In this document: piece after piece, positions 1-9,416 of the stretch
Numbering within the stretch: position 1 is the first letter of the stretch
Layout of the letters: each line of letters begins with the position of its first letter
The notes under the pieces: model-generated
What the model saw: only the letters and a program-made list of their open reading frames with translations
Databases searched by the model: none
What the model was told of the DNA's origin: nothing
Position numbers and translations under genes: made by a program
Source of the DNA: Paraburkholderia hiiakae
GTDB taxonomy: Bacteria; Pseudomonadota; Gammaproteobacteria; Burkholderiales; Burkholderiaceae
Length of the DNA: 64,000 bases
Assembly (NCBI RefSeq): GCF_904848665.1
Contig: NZ_CAJHCQ010000004.1
Coordinates: 186,001 to 250,000 of the forward strand
Direction: 5' to 3'

Positions 1-40
1 CGTGCCGAAGGAAGAAATCGTGCTATCGATGTGAGCAGAA

Positions 41-83
41 GCGCAAAGCCGCACGGTGCACAGCGCGTGATGCGGCTTTGCGC
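41..83. repeat. Inverted repeat at left edge, possible terminator
   Basis: A 13-bp perfect stem (41-53 with 71-83, GCGCAAAGCCGCA) encloses a 17-nt loop just downstream of the MFS gene stop on the minus strand. Neither strand has a clear run of T after the stem, so a terminator role is only possible. Confidence 0.4.
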
Positions 84-97
84 AAAAGCGCGCCTTA

Positions 98-1342
98 TTA
101 CGTTTCGACTGCGGTGCGCGTGGCGGCAGCGTGCCGCGACGGCATGAAGTACCACACCGCGCAGAGCACTTGCAGCACGACGAGGACCGCCCACACGGTC
201 TGATGCGCGAGCGCAGGGTAGTGGCCGTCGAGGGCCGGCCAGTGCGCGAGCGCGGCGCCGATCGCGATCTGCAGAAAGAAGATGCCGATGAAGATGACGA
301 GCGTGAACGTGGTGTTCACACGGCCAATCAGGCGCGGCGGGAAATATTCGGCGAGCACCGCGTAAGTGAGGATGCCGGTGCCGCCGAACGCGCCGTACGC
401 GGCCCAAAGCAAGGATGCGGGCAGCGGCACGCGCGCTGCGAGCAAGGCTTGCACGAGCACGAAAATGAGCATCGTGACGCCGGAAAAGAGCTGAACGCTC
501 ACGCCGCGGCGCTCGAAGCTGCGTGCGAGCGCGCCAAAGCCGATATTGCCGACAATGAACGCGCCGCCCAGCACGGAAACGAGTGAGGCCGCACGCGCGC
601 CGACATCGGCAGTGCCGGCCGGCACGACGTCGCGCAGGAACGCGCCGACCCACAGCGACTGCATGGCATAGAACACGGCCTGGGTCAGCGACGAGAACGT
701 CGCGGTCTTCCAGAACGCATGGCTGCGCAGGATGTGCGCGGTGCCCTTGAACTGTTCGAGCACGCTTGCCTGATGGTGGGTGTCGCGCGTGCGCGGGCCG
801 CCCAGCCAGATGATGGCGGCCACGAACACCGTGAGTGCCGCGAGCCCGAGGCTCACCGCGCGCCAAGGCGCGATCGAGAGCAGCCACGAGAGCGGGGCGC
901 CCACGGCCACGCCACCGAGGCCCCCGACGGCCATGACGAGGCCGTTCACGAGCGTGAGTTGCGCGACGGGGAAGTGCTGCGCCGTGGCCTTGAACGCGCC
1001 GCCCAGGCAAACCGACACGCCTACGCCGATCAGCAGTCGGCCCACCATCATCGCGGCCATGTTATGCGAGACGCCGAAGATCAACGCGCCCGCCGCGGCC
1101 ACGAGCATGACGCACGCGGTGACGCGGCGCGGGCCGTAATGGTCGAGCAGCACGCCGCCGGGGATCTGCGCGCCGGCGAAGCCGAGGAAATAGAGGCTCG
1201 TGAGCGTGCCGAGATCGGTCGCCGTGAAGCCCAATTCACGCGAAAGAAACGGCGCGAAGCCGAGATTGACGCCGCGAAACAGGTACGAAATGAAATAGCC
1301 GAGCGCGAATACGGCGAATACGCGCAGTCTGAGTGAGGTCAT
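98..1342 (-). CDS. MFS transporter
   Basis: Predicted inner-membrane major facilitator, about 414 residues with roughly 12 hydrophobic segments. The N-terminal half has the loop between helices 2 and 3 with GGVLLDHYGPRR, an MFS motif-A variant. The start is set at the ATG whose product begins MTSLRLRVFAVFALGYF, because the 29 upstream residues of the longer frame are proline-rich and unlike a transporter N-terminus. It is divergent from a GcvA-like LysR gene that starts 107 bp away, so that regulator probably controls it. The substrate cannot be told from the sequence. Confidence 0.85.
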   Translation of the reverse strand: MTSLRLRVFAVFALGYFISYLFRGVNLGFAPFLSRELGFTATDLGTLTSLYFLGFAGAQIPGGVLLDHYGPRRVTACVMLVAAAGALIFGVSHNMAAMMVGRLLIGVGVSVCLGGAFKATAQHFPVAQLTLVNGLVMAVGGLGGVAVGAPLSWLLSIAPWRAVSLGLAALTVFVAAIIWLGGPRTRDTHHQASVLEQFKGTAHILRSHAFWKTATFSSLTQAVFYAMQSLWVGAFLRDVVPAGTADVGARAASLVSVLGGAFIVGNIGFGALARSFERRGVSVQLFSGVTMLIFVLVQALLAARVPLPASLLWAAYGAFGGTGILTYAVLAEYFPPRLIGRVNTTFTLVIFIGIFFLQIAIGAALAHWPALDGHYPALAHQTVWAVLVVLQVLCAVWYFMPSRHAAATRTAVET

Positions 1343-1449
1343 GTTTGGGGGCGAAAGCGGATTGAATGCCTGGTTGTCGATTATTGGCGATTGAGGTGCG
1401 CGAGGCCAGCGAGAGATTTCAGACGGCATTGTGAGTAAAATTTGACGTC

Positions 1450-2331
1450 ATGGCCCGATCTCTCCCACCTTTGCAGGCGCTGCGCGCCCTCGAAGCCGCT
1501 GCGCGGCGGCGCAGTTTCAGCCGCGCCGCGGAAGAATTACATTTGACGCACAGCGCCGTGAGTCATCACCTGCGCGCGCTCGAAACGGAACTGGGCGTCG
1601 AGCTGTTCCGCCGCGCGGGCAGCCGCATGATCCCCACGGCGGCGGGCGCGCAGCTGGCCGATCGCGTGCGCCGCAGTCTCGACGATCTGCGCGACGCGCT
1701 CGACGCCACGCGCCCCGGCGTGAGCGGCGTCACGCGCCTCGAGCTGAGCGTGATGTCCGACTTCGCCTCCGTCTGGTTGATTCCGCGCCTGGGCGACTTC
1801 TACGACCGCTATCCCATGGTTGACCTCTCGCTGCGCATGCATGCCGATGTCACACCGCCCGACCCCTATCCCTTCGACATCGGCATCTGGCATCGGCGGG
1901 TGGACGAACCCGGCTTCCAGATCCGCAAGTTGCTGGACGACCAGGTCGTTGCGGTATGCAGCCCGGCCTTGCTCGCGCGCCATCCCGACTTTCGCATCGA
2001 AGATCTCGCGAGCATGCCGCTCCTGCGTTTTTCGCGCCGCTCGTGGCGCGACTTCTTCGAGGCCGCGGGCGTGGCCGGCGACGAACCGGAGCGCGGACCG
2101 GTGTTCGACGACGCTGGCCTGCTGCTGCAGGCCACGGTGGCCGGGCAAGGGGCGGCCACGGCGCGCCTGCAACTCGCGCGCGGCTTCATCGAGCGTGGCG
2201 AACTGGTGCAGTTAGGACAGGTCCGCATTCCGGCCTCACTCGACTATTACTTCACGTGGCGCGAAGGGCATCCGCGCGAGGCGGCGATCCAGCAGTTCTA
2301 TCGGTGGATAAAGGCGCAATTGGCCAATTGA
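1450..2331 (+). CDS. LysR family regulator, GcvA-like
   Basis: Standard-length LTTR (293 residues). The N-terminal winged helix-turn-helix spans about residues 8-66, with recognition helix AAEELHLTHSAVSHHLRALE, followed by the linker helix and a periplasmic-binding-protein-like effector domain. The form of the HTH (SAVSHHLRALE, then LGVELFRRAGSRMIPTAAG) is typical of the GcvA/TrpI branch. It is transcribed away from the MFS gene, with 107 bp between the two starts, so it probably autoregulates and controls that transporter. The inducer is unknown. Confidence 0.88.
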   Translation: MARSLPPLQALRALEAAARRRSFSRAAEELHLTHSAVSHHLRALETELGVELFRRAGSRMIPTAAGAQLADRVRRSLDDLRDALDATRPGVSGVTRLELSVMSDFASVWLIPRLGDFYDRYPMVDLSLRMHADVTPPDPYPFDIGIWHRRVDEPGFQIRKLLDDQVVAVCSPALLARHPDFRIEDLASMPLLRFSRRSWRDFFEAAGVAGDEPERGPVFDDAGLLLQATVAGQGAATARLQLARGFIERGELVQLGQVRIPASLDYYFTWREGHPREAAIQQFYRWIKAQLAN

Positions 2332-2840
2332 TGCAGGCCGGCCTCTCGTATTGCGCAATGGGTATTCGGGTTAACCGCTGTGCGTATTGTCAACGCCGCT
2401 TGTGTGATGTGCGTTGCTCTTTGATTAAAGCCGCTCAATCCCGCTCTGGAATATGCGATTAGCGATCTTATTCATATCGCATGCACCAAGGCGGATCATG
2501 GCTGAAGGCATTACACACCGGCGTTTGAATGCGGCAATGAAGCGGCGGCGAATGGGCCGTGAAGCGGGCCTAAAGGGATATGAAGCGGGCTGATGAAGCC
2601 ATTTCAATTGCATTGTTGAGTAGCGGCTTCACTATTTGGACAATCAACGTATTCGTCTGTGGAAAGCGGCAGGAAGTGTGGCGTGGAATCACAGATTGGG
2701 CACGTTTCGTGTCAAGAATGAAATAGTTGCGGTATTGTTACTTCCCATCGCCGTCCGGCGCGCGAATGTTTTTGTAGTCAAAGGTGTAGTTAACGGCCCA
2801 TTCCTGGGCCTGCAATAAGACTGACAACAGGAGAAACTGC
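2332..2840. other. 509-bp intergenic stretch upstream of the BON gene
   Basis: No convincing gene is present; the reading frames are short and have poor codon usage. The stretch is more AT-rich than its neighbours and must hold the promoter of the BON-domain gene. A GGCCCA/TGGGCC hairpin (2795-2810) lies in its presumed leader, and AGGAGA (about 2828-2833) is the ribosome-binding site. Confidence 0.5.
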
Positions 2841-3239
2841 ATGAAGGCTATTCAGATGTTCAAGCTGGCCGCAGCCACGGCGCTCGTGGCGGCCTCGTTC
2901 CAGGTCTATGCGCAGGACGCTTCGGCCCCTGCCGCAGCAGAAACCCCCACCAGCGGCCCGACGGCCTCTGCCCAGCACAACGTCAATCAATCGAAGGCAG
3001 CACTGCGTCAAGCACGCGCAGCGAACCGTGCGCTCGGCCGTAAGGTCCGTGCGGCCCTCGCGCGAGACAGAAACATCAGCGTCTCCAACATCACCGTGCG
3101 TGCGAAAGACGGCGCCGTTATCCTGCAAGGCACTGTGCCCGAGCAGTCGCAGGTCCAGCGCGCTAGCGATGTCGCCAAGGGCGTGGAAGGTGTGACGTCG
3201 GTGCGCAACGCGCTGACGATCCGCCCGGTTGGGACCTGA
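2841..3239 (+). CDS. Secreted BON-domain protein
   Basis: A 132-residue protein with a Sec signal peptide (hydrophobic core TALVAASFQV, cleavage expected after AYA, near residue 24). An Ala/Pro-rich spacer follows, then one BON domain (about residues 65-130: ISVSNITVRAKDGAVILQGTV, then VTSVRNALTI). BON domains are associated with envelope or phospholipid surfaces, as in OsmY, so the product is probably periplasmic and envelope-related. It has a strong AGGAGA ribosome-binding site and a strong intrinsic terminator downstream, so it is probably monocistronic. Confidence 0.85.
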   Translation: MKAIQMFKLAAATALVAASFQVYAQDASAPAAAETPTSGPTASAQHNVNQSKAALRQARAANRALGRKVRAALARDRNISVSNITVRAKDGAVILQGTVPEQSQVQRASDVAKGVEGVTSVRNALTIRPVGT

Positions 3240-3323
3240 GCATCGGCTAGCCGGCGCGCGCCGATCGCCCTTCGAGGTGCGGGCGGCGACGCCGGAGCGG
3301 GTGCTTCCAGATTCTTCCTGAAG

Positions 3324-3368
3324 GCCGCACATGCAGTCCCATTCGTGGACTGCATGTGCGGCTTTTTT
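3324..3368 (+). terminator. Rho-independent terminator of the BON gene
   Basis: A perfect 16-bp stem (3324-3339 with 3347-3362) with a 7-nt loop, followed directly by TTTTTT. It lies 85 bp after the BON stop and just before the convergent LysR gene ends. Confidence 0.92.
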
Positions 3369-3400
3369 ATTGCTTGTCGAGGCTGTAGCGTGAGCAGCGC

Positions 3401-4330
3401 TCAGGCCTCGACGTAATGCATTTCCGGCGATTCGCCCATGAGCAGAGGGCGATTGGCGTCGGCGGCCGCGCGCAGGTAATCCCAGAGCGACGTGATGCGC
3501 CGCAGCTTGCGCAGATCCTCGCGGCTGCACAGCCAGAAGCGCCGCGTCACCATGACTTCGTCAGGGAGGATCGACACGAGGCGCGGGTCAGGCTCGGCCA
3601 TGAAGCAAGGCAGGATGGCAAGCGCGCTGCCCTGCAGCGCAGCATGGTATTGCGCGATCACGCTGGTGCTGCACAGGTTTGCACTCACATTAGGCGCTGT
3701 ACGTTCGAGGTAGAGCAACTCGTGGCTGAACGCCAGATCGGCGACATAGCTGATGAAGGCGTGATTGCGCAGGTCTGCCGCTGTGCGAATGCGCGGGTAG
3801 CGCTCGAGATAGGCGGGCGTGCCGTACAGGCGCAACCGGTAATCGCACAGCTTCGTGTACACATACTGTCCGCGCTCGGGGCGCTCCAGCATGATCGCGA
3901 GGTCGGCCTCACGCTTTGAAAGGCTCACGAAATGCGGCACCGGCAACAGGTCGATCGACATGTCGGGATGCTGGCCCGTGAAGCGCGCCAGTTGCGGCGC
4001 AAGAAAGAAGCAACCGAAACCCTCCGTCGAGCCCACGCGAACATGGCCCGAAAGCGACTGCGCGCCAATCGCGAACTGCTCGCTGGCCGATTGCACCGTG
4101 GTTTCCACGGCATCCGCGTAGGCCAGCAGGCGCTGGCCTTCGGCCGTCAGCACGAAGCCGCCCGAGCGCGATTTGTCGAACAGGACGGTGCCTAGCGCCG
4201 CCTCCAGCTCCCGCACCCGGCGCGCGACCGTGGTGTGATCAACGCCCAGACGCTTCGCGGCGCCGCTCGCGCGCTGCGTGCGCGCGACTTCCAGGAAGTA
4301 GCGCAGATCGTCCCAGTTCAATGTCTCCAT
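3401..4330 (-). CDS. LysR family regulator next to mmsAB
   Basis: LTTR of about 309 residues. The HTH lies near residues 9-60 (GAAKRLGVDHTTVARRVRELEAALG), followed by an effector-binding domain. The start is placed at the ATG giving METLNWDDLRYFLEV, eight residues inside the longest frame, because this is where LTTR homology begins; neither candidate has a strong ribosome-binding site. It is divergent from mmsA with about 357 bp between the starts, which suggests that it regulates the valine/methylmalonate semialdehyde operon. That role is inferred from position. Confidence 0.85.
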   Translation of the reverse strand: METLNWDDLRYFLEVARTQRASGAAKRLGVDHTTVARRVRELEAALGTVLFDKSRSGGFVLTAEGQRLLAYADAVETTVQSASEQFAIGAQSLSGHVRVGSTEGFGCFFLAPQLARFTGQHPDMSIDLLPVPHFVSLSKREADLAIMLERPERGQYVYTKLCDYRLRLYGTPAYLERYPRIRTAADLRNHAFISYVADLAFSHELLYLERTAPNVSANLCSTSVIAQYHAALQGSALAILPCFMAEPDPRLVSILPDEVMVTRRFWLCSREDLRKLRRITSLWDYLRAAADANRPLLMGESPEMHYVEA

Positions 4331-4687
4331 GCTGCTCGTTGTGTTTTTTTGCATATCGGATGGGCTTTTTCATCTCTATGCCGTGGATATTCGAATAACT
4401 ATACTCGTACAGCAAAGCGACTGAAACAGACGCGGTCGCACGACAACAAGGATGGAGACAGACGATGCAAATGCAGTCGTTCCCCGCGCGGGCGCCGCAG
4501 GTGTGCCCGTGTTCAGCAGGACTCTCCGTTTCTCCGCCCGGAACCATTCCCAGTACGTTCGGCATGACTGCGCGCGTTCGCAAATGGTCCTCGCGCGCGT
4601 GCTGCGATTGAAGATTTCGCTGACCGAGCACATTCCGCCATATCCGGCCACGGCCGGCCCGTTCGAATCCATCAGGGAGAGTTCACG
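4331..4687. promoter_or_regulatory. Divergent LysR/mmsA intergenic region
   Basis: A 357-bp gene-free stretch between the LysR start and mmsA, presumably carrying both promoters. An AGGGAGAG ribosome-binding site precedes mmsA. I could not assign an operator. Confidence 0.5.
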
Positions 4688-6214
4688 ATGAACGCAGTGA
4701 CCCAGGCATCCAACGCACATGTTTCGACCGTCAAGCTGCTCATCGACGGCGAGTTCGTCGAATCGAAAACGAAGGAATGGCGCGATATCGTCAATCCGGC
4801 CACGCAGGAAGTGCTGGCCCGCGTGCCGTTCGCGACCGTCGAGGAAGTGGACCAGGCTGTGAAGGCCGCGCACACCGCGTTCGCCACGTGGAAGAACACG
4901 CCGGTCGGCGCGCGTTTGCGCATCATGCTCAAATTGCAGGCGTTGATTCGCGAGCACATGCCGCGCATCGCGAAGACGCTCACAGCCGAACAGGGCAAGA
5001 CGCTGCCCGACGCCGAGGGCGATATTTTCCGCGGCCTGGAAGTGGTCGAGCACGCCTGCTCGATCGGCACGCTGCAACAAGGCGGTTTCGCCGAGAACGT
5101 GGCGGGCGGTGTGGACACCTACACGCTGCAGCAGCCGCTAGGCGTATGCGCCGGCATCACGCCGTTCAACTTCCCCGCGATGATCCCGTTGTGGATGTTC
5201 CCGATGGCGATCGTTTGCGGCAATACGTTCGTGCTCAAGCCCTCGGAGCAGGACCCGCTTTCGACCATGCAGCTCGTCGAACTTGCAATCGAAGCGGGCA
5301 TTCCGAAGGGCGTGCTCAACGTCGTGCACGGCGGCAAGGAAGTCGTCGATGCGATCTGCACGCACGAACTCGTGAAGGCGATTTCGTTCGTCGGCTCGAC
5401 GGCCGTGGGTACGCACGTCTACCGGCTGGGCAGCGAACACGGCAAGCGCGTGCAGTCGATGATGGGCGCGAAGAACCACGCGGTCGTGCTGCCCGATGCG
5501 AATCGCGAGCAGGCGCTCAATGCGCTGGTCGGCGCGGCGTTCGGCGCGGCGGGCCAGCGTTGCATGGCGACCTCGGTGGCCGTGTTCGTGGGCGCGGCGC
5601 AGGAATGGGTAGACGAGCTGGTCGAAAAGGCGAAGACGCTCAAGGTCAATGCGGGCCATGAGGCTAAGACGGACGTCGGCCCGGTCGTGTCGCGCGCCGC
5701 GAAAACGCGCATTCTCGGCCTGATCGACTCGGGCGTGAAGCAGGGCGCGACGCTCGCACTGGACGGCCGCGAGGTGAAGGTGCCGAGCTACGAGAGCGGC
5801 AACTTCATCGGGCCCACGGTGTTCACGGACGTGAAGACCGATATGGACATCTACACGAACGAGATTTTCGGGCCCGTGCTCGTGGTGCTCACGGCGAAGA
5901 CGCTCGACGAAGCGATCGACATCGTCAACGCGAATCCGTTCGGCAACGGCGTGGGCCTTTTCACGCAAAGCGGCGCGGCGGCGCGCAAGTTCCAGAGCGA
6001 GATCGACATTGGCCAGGTGGGCATCAACATTCCGATTCCGGTACCGGTGCCGTATTTCAGCTTCACGGGCTCGCGCGGTTCGAAGCTCGGCGACCTGGGC
6101 CCGTATGGCAAGCAAGTCGTGCAGTTCTACACGCAGACCAAGACGGTCACCGCGCGCTGGTTCGACGACGCGACCGTGAGCGACGGCGTGAACACGACGA
6201 TCAGCCTGCGCTGA
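4688..6214 (+). CDS. mmsA: Methylmalonate-semialdehyde dehydrogenase (CoA-acylating)
   Basis: A 508-residue ALDH-superfamily enzyme of the MmsA/IolA branch. It converts methylmalonate semialdehyde, CoA and NAD to propionyl-CoA and CO2 in valine degradation (malonate semialdehyde to acetyl-CoA is also possible). Visible features are the substrate/NAD segment [15 protein letters not shown] and the catalytic Cys in [15 protein letters not shown] (about residue 287). The C-terminal part [31 protein letters not shown] is diagnostic of the MMSDH subfamily. The length is normal. mmsB follows after 51 bp, forming an operon that ends at a clear terminator. Confidence 0.95.
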   Translation: MNAVTQASNAHVSTVKLLIDGEFVESKTKEWRDIVNPATQEVLARVPFATVEEVDQAVKAAHTAFATWKNTPVGARLRIMLKLQALIREHMPRIAKTLTAEQGKTLPDAEGDIFRGLEVVEHACSIGTLQQGGFAENVAGGVDTYTLQQPLGVCAGITPFNFPAMIPLWMFPMAIVCGNTFVLKPSEQDPLSTMQLVELAIEAGIPKGVLNVVHGGKEVVDAICTHELVKAISFVGSTAVGTHVYRLGSEHGKRVQSMMGAKNHAVVLPDANREQALNALVGAAFGAAGQRCMATSVAVFVGAAQEWVDELVEKAKTLKVNAGHEAKTDVGPVVSRAAKTRILGLIDSGVKQGATLALDGREVKVPSYESGNFIGPTVFTDVKTDMDIYTNEIFGPVLVVLTAKTLDEAIDIVNANPFGNGVGLFTQSGAAARKFQSEIDIGQVGINIPIPVPVPYFSFTGSRGSKLGDLGPYGKQVVQFYTQTKTVTARWFDDATVSDGVNTTISLR

Positions 6215-6265
6215 TACGCCGCCCGATATAAACATGGAGTACTGAACAATAACGGAGACAGGCTC

Positions 6266-7156
6266 ATGAAAATTGGATTTGTCGGGCTGGGCCACATGGG
6301 CGCGCCAATGGCGCTCAACCTGCTCAAGGCGGGGCACGCGGTGACGGTGTTCGACCTGAGCGCGAGCGCGATGCAAACGCTCGCCGAGGCCGGCGCGCAG
6401 AAGGCCGCATCGGCGAAGGCGGCGGCAAGCGGTGCGGAGTGCGTCATCACGATGTTGCCCGCGGCGGCGCACGTGCGCAGCGCGCTTACGGCAGAAGATG
6501 GCGTGCTGGCGGGCATCGCGAAGGGCGTGACGATCATCGATTCGAGCACGATCGATCCGGCGAGCGTCAAGGAGTTCGCGAAGCTCGCCGCCGCGCAGGG
6601 GAACGCGTTTGTCGATGCTCCCGTCTCGGGCGGCACGGGCGGCGCGGCCGCGGGCACGCTCACCTTCATGGTGGGCGGCAGCGCCGAGATCTACGAGAGC
6701 GTGAAGCCGGTGCTCTCGGGCATGGGCAAGAACATCGTCCATTGCGGCGAGACCGGCACGGGACAGGTGGCGAAGATCTGCAACAACCTCGTGCTCGGCA
6801 TCACGATGGCCGGCGTGGCCGAAGCGATGGCGCTTGGCGAGGCGCTCGGCATCGACCCGAAAGTGCTGGGCGGCATCATGAACACGTCGACGGGCCGCTG
6901 CTGGAGTTCGGACACGTACAACCCGTACCCGGGCGTGATCGAGACGGCGCCTTCCTCGCGCGGCTACACGGGGGGGTTCGGGACGGATCTCATGCTCAAG
7001 GACCTGGGCCTTGCCACCGACGCCGCAATAGGCGTGCATCAGCCCGCATACATGGGCGCGCTCGCGCAGCAGCTCTATCAGGCCATGAGCAGCCACGGCG
7101 ACGGCAAGCTCGACTTCTCGGCGATCATCAAGCTGTATCGCGCTCAGAAAGGGTGA
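6266..7156 (+). CDS. mmsB: 3-hydroxyisobutyrate dehydrogenase
   Basis: A 296-residue beta-hydroxyacid dehydrogenase. It oxidises 3-hydroxyisobutyrate to methylmalonate semialdehyde, the step before MmsA. The N-terminus has the Rossmann motif GFVGLGHMGAPMALNLLKAGH; the substrate motif DAPVSGGTGGAAAGTLTFMVGG lies near residue 120; the catalytic Lys is in GQVAKICNN near residue 171. A ribosome-binding site (ACGGAGAC) precedes the ATG. It is the second gene of the mmsAB operon. Confidence 0.94.
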   Translation: MKIGFVGLGHMGAPMALNLLKAGHAVTVFDLSASAMQTLAEAGAQKAASAKAAASGAECVITMLPAAAHVRSALTAEDGVLAGIAKGVTIIDSSTIDPASVKEFAKLAAAQGNAFVDAPVSGGTGGAAAGTLTFMVGGSAEIYESVKPVLSGMGKNIVHCGETGTGQVAKICNNLVLGITMAGVAEAMALGEALGIDPKVLGGIMNTSTGRCWSSDTYNPYPGVIETAPSSRGYTGGFGTDLMLKDLGLATDAAIGVHQPAYMGALAQQLYQAMSSHGDGKLDFSAIIKLYRAQKG

Positions 7157-7181
7157 GTCACGTAGTTTCGAGTCGCGCAAG

Positions 7182-7208
7182 GCGCGCTGCGAAGCGCGCT
7201 TTTTTTTT
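7182..7208 (+). terminator. Rho-independent terminator of mmsAB
   Basis: Stem GCGCGCT/AGCGCGC with a 4-nt loop (7182-7199), followed directly by nine T residues, 26 bp after the mmsB stop. It separates mmsAB from the convergent synthase gene. Confidence 0.93.
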
Positions 7209-7220
7209 GCGGCCGTATTT

Positions 7221-8276
7221 TCAGCCTTTGATACGAGCCTCGACACGCGCAAAGAGCCGCTTGAACCAGACGTCGAGCAGCGTATTCGAAGACGCGAGCG
7301 CGGTGGAACAGGCGAGAATGCGATAGACGTCGTTGCGCGTGACCTTCGAGGTCTTCGCCGGATCGAGCCAGTCGTCGTTGTCGACGAGATGCTCGAGCGT
7401 TTCGAGCCCGATGAGAATGGGCCACAGGCACGCGAGCCGCAGGCGCATCGAAAGGCGCGGCAACGCGAACGTATAGTCGATGGCCGCGCGGAAATGATCG
7501 AGCGTGATGCGCACGAGTTCGAGCATGATCGGCCGCGCGCGCGCCGAGGCGCCGGGCTTGAGCAGGTCCTGCGCGGTGAGCCCGGCCTGGGCCAGCATCG
7601 AAGCGGGCAGATAACAGCGGCCGATGCGCAGATCCTTGCCGCAGTCGCGCAGCACGTTCACCATCTGCAAGGCCTTGCCGAAGCGAATGCCCCGCGCGTA
7701 CATGGTTTGTTCCAGCGAGGGCGCGAGGGTGCCCGGCAAGTGCATGTACGTCATCTTCGTCCAGAACTCGCCCACGCAGCCCGCCACGAGATACGTATAG
7801 CGGTCGAGTTCGTCCCACGTGTTCAGCGCGGCCACCAGACCCGAGCGCTCGTCGGGGAACGTGCGTAGATCGAATTCCATGCCTTCGGTGAGCGTCGTGA
7901 CGATCTCGCACACGGCCCGGCGATCGGCGTCGTCGAGCTGCGCGAGCACATCGAGCGCACCGCCCAGCGATTCGAGCAGCAGCTTCTCGTCCGATTGCGC
8001 TTGCTGACCCGCAACCTCGCCTGCGAGATCGGCGAGCAGGGTGTCATCGTTCGCCGCGCCGTTCACGCGCTCGCGCAGCGCGAGCAGCAGGGCGAGCCGC
8101 CGCTCGGGCGGAATCAGCGCGGTGTCGGCAATGGTGTCGGCGGCGCGCGCGAGCAGATAGGCTTCGCCCACGGGGTCGCGCATGCCGGCGGGCAGCACGC
8201 GCATCGTGAGGTAGAACGAACGGGAAACGCCTTTGAGCAACGGGCCTAGCAGGAAGGCCCGGGTAGAATTCTGCAT
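7221..8276 (-). CDS. Squalene/phytoene synthase family protein
   Basis: A protein of about 351 residues of the trans-isoprenyl diphosphate synthase head-to-head class, which condenses two prenyl diphosphates (farnesyl diphosphate in squalene synthases). Both Asp-rich Mg-diphosphate motifs are visible: ARAADTIADT near residue 55 and NVLRDCGKDLRIGRCYLP near residue 215; GVSRSFYLTMRVLP is the family N-terminal motif. The start is the ATG giving MQNSTRAFLLG; residues upstream in the same frame are low-complexity. It is longer than HpnC/HpnD (usually about 280) and has no hpn partner nearby, so the product (squalene, dehydrosqualene or other) is not settled. Confidence 0.85.
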   Translation of the reverse strand: MQNSTRAFLLGPLLKGVSRSFYLTMRVLPAGMRDPVGEAYLLARAADTIADTALIPPERRLALLLALRERVNGAANDDTLLADLAGEVAGQQAQSDEKLLLESLGGALDVLAQLDDADRRAVCEIVTTLTEGMEFDLRTFPDERSGLVAALNTWDELDRYTYLVAGCVGEFWTKMTYMHLPGTLAPSLEQTMYARGIRFGKALQMVNVLRDCGKDLRIGRCYLPASMLAQAGLTAQDLLKPGASARARPIMLELVRITLDHFRAAIDYTFALPRLSMRLRLACLWPILIGLETLEHLVDNDDWLDPAKTSKVTRNDVYRILACSTALASSNTLLDVWFKRLFARVEARIKG

Positions 8277-8347
8277 GTCGGATAGGGGCAGCGAGGGACG
8301 GATCGGACGCAGCCGCATTGTATCGTGGACGAAGGAGACGAGGCCCG

Positions 8348-9103
8348 GTGAGACCCGAACGCGCGTTTTACGACCTCCAGGTGCGCTTCGCGCGCACGGC
8401 GGCGCGGCTCGCGGACAGACCGCTCGCGGCGGCATTGCTCGACTGCACGAACCTCTATGTGCGCTTCGGCGCAGGGCGGGCGTTCGATTGCACGCATCCG
8501 CTCTGGGCAGCCTACGTGCGTGGCCTCGATGAGCGCGCAAGCGTTACAGAGCAATGCGAGTGGACGTGGCGCTATGTGCAGCGCTGCCCGACGCATCAGG
8601 CGGCGCCTGCGGTCGTCGCGACGGTTGGCTGCTTTTCTTACGCGCGTGAACCGCATGGCGGAGTGCGCCTGCACTTCAACGCCCAAACCGATAGCGGCAT
8701 GTCGCCGCTCGATTCCCGGCAACTCGCCGCACGGCACCTTGAGTTGCGGGCGTTGATTGAACACCTGCGTGAACACTTGCGCGGCAACCTCCAGGAAAGC
8801 GGCTGCGCGTCGAGCGACGTGCTCGTTCGCGGCACTTCCTGGCTCTACAACGTGCCCGCCTACCGGCGGCTCTTTCCCGCGGCCTACGTCGCGAGCGCGC
8901 AACCCGTGTCCCGTCTGCGCGCGCTTTCGCTTTGGGGCCAATTTCTCGACCGTCACGGCGGTGTGCGGCGCGACGCGGCCGCGATGCTGCTCGCGCGTGT
9001 CGAGCGAGTCAGCGCATTTGCTGATGTGTTGCCTTGCTTTCCCTTACAGGCACTCGCGGTGCAGGTGAGCTTCGCGGAGTTTCAAGATTTTTTTGATAAG
9101 TAA
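8348..9103 (+). CDS. Conserved-looking protein of unknown function
   Basis: I do not recognise this 251-residue protein. The start is the GTG at 8348 (product VRPERAFYDLQVRFAR), chosen because AAGGAG sits 10 nt upstream. It is soluble-looking, rich in Arg, Leu and Trp/Tyr, with no signal peptide or membrane segment, and contains several Cys. It is divergent from the squalene/phytoene-synthase-like gene with only 71 bp between the starts, so the two probably share a promoter region and perhaps a pathway. Codon usage matches neighbouring genes, which supports its being real. Confidence 0.65.
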   Translation: MRPERAFYDLQVRFARTAARLADRPLAAALLDCTNLYVRFGAGRAFDCTHPLWAAYVRGLDERASVTEQCEWTWRYVQRCPTHQAAPAVVATVGCFSYAREPHGGVRLHFNAQTDSGMSPLDSRQLAARHLELRALIEHLREHLRGNLQESGCASSDVLVRGTSWLYNVPAYRRLFPAAYVASAQPVSRLRALSLWGQFLDRHGGVRRDAAAMLLARVERVSAFADVLPCFPLQALAVQVSFAEFQDFFDK

Positions 9104-9416
9104 CAGCATGCGTTCGCCACGATGCCCGCCACGCTGCACGTGTTAAAGCACCTGTTTGCAGATAGAAAGCAAGCGTAATCGATACGGTTACCAAAAATTT
9201 TTCAAGATAACCGTGGTGTCGTGCAGCCGAGAGCAGATTGAAAGCCGCTGCGTGCACGCAGGGTATTGGCCTGGCTCGGAAATGGGTGCGTGCGAAACGA
9301 CCGGAATGAGCCCCTACGCAATATTGATGAAAGTAATCCCTGTAACGATGGGGTAACGCGCGTACCGCGCCCAACGCACTAGACTCCGCCGATGCTTTTG
9401 TAACGGAGCGTCGCCC
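9104..9416. other. 313-bp intergenic stretch
   Basis: No gene is seen. It is locally less GC-rich than its surroundings and presumably contains the promoter of the next small gene; no clear operator or hairpin stands out. Confidence 0.4.

Noticed and set aside
5138..7252. 704-codon minus-strand reading frame opposite mmsA and mmsB
   Set aside because: It is antisense to two clear enzyme genes and its translation is Arg/His/Ala-rich low complexity with no domain; such frames are expected in high-GC DNA.
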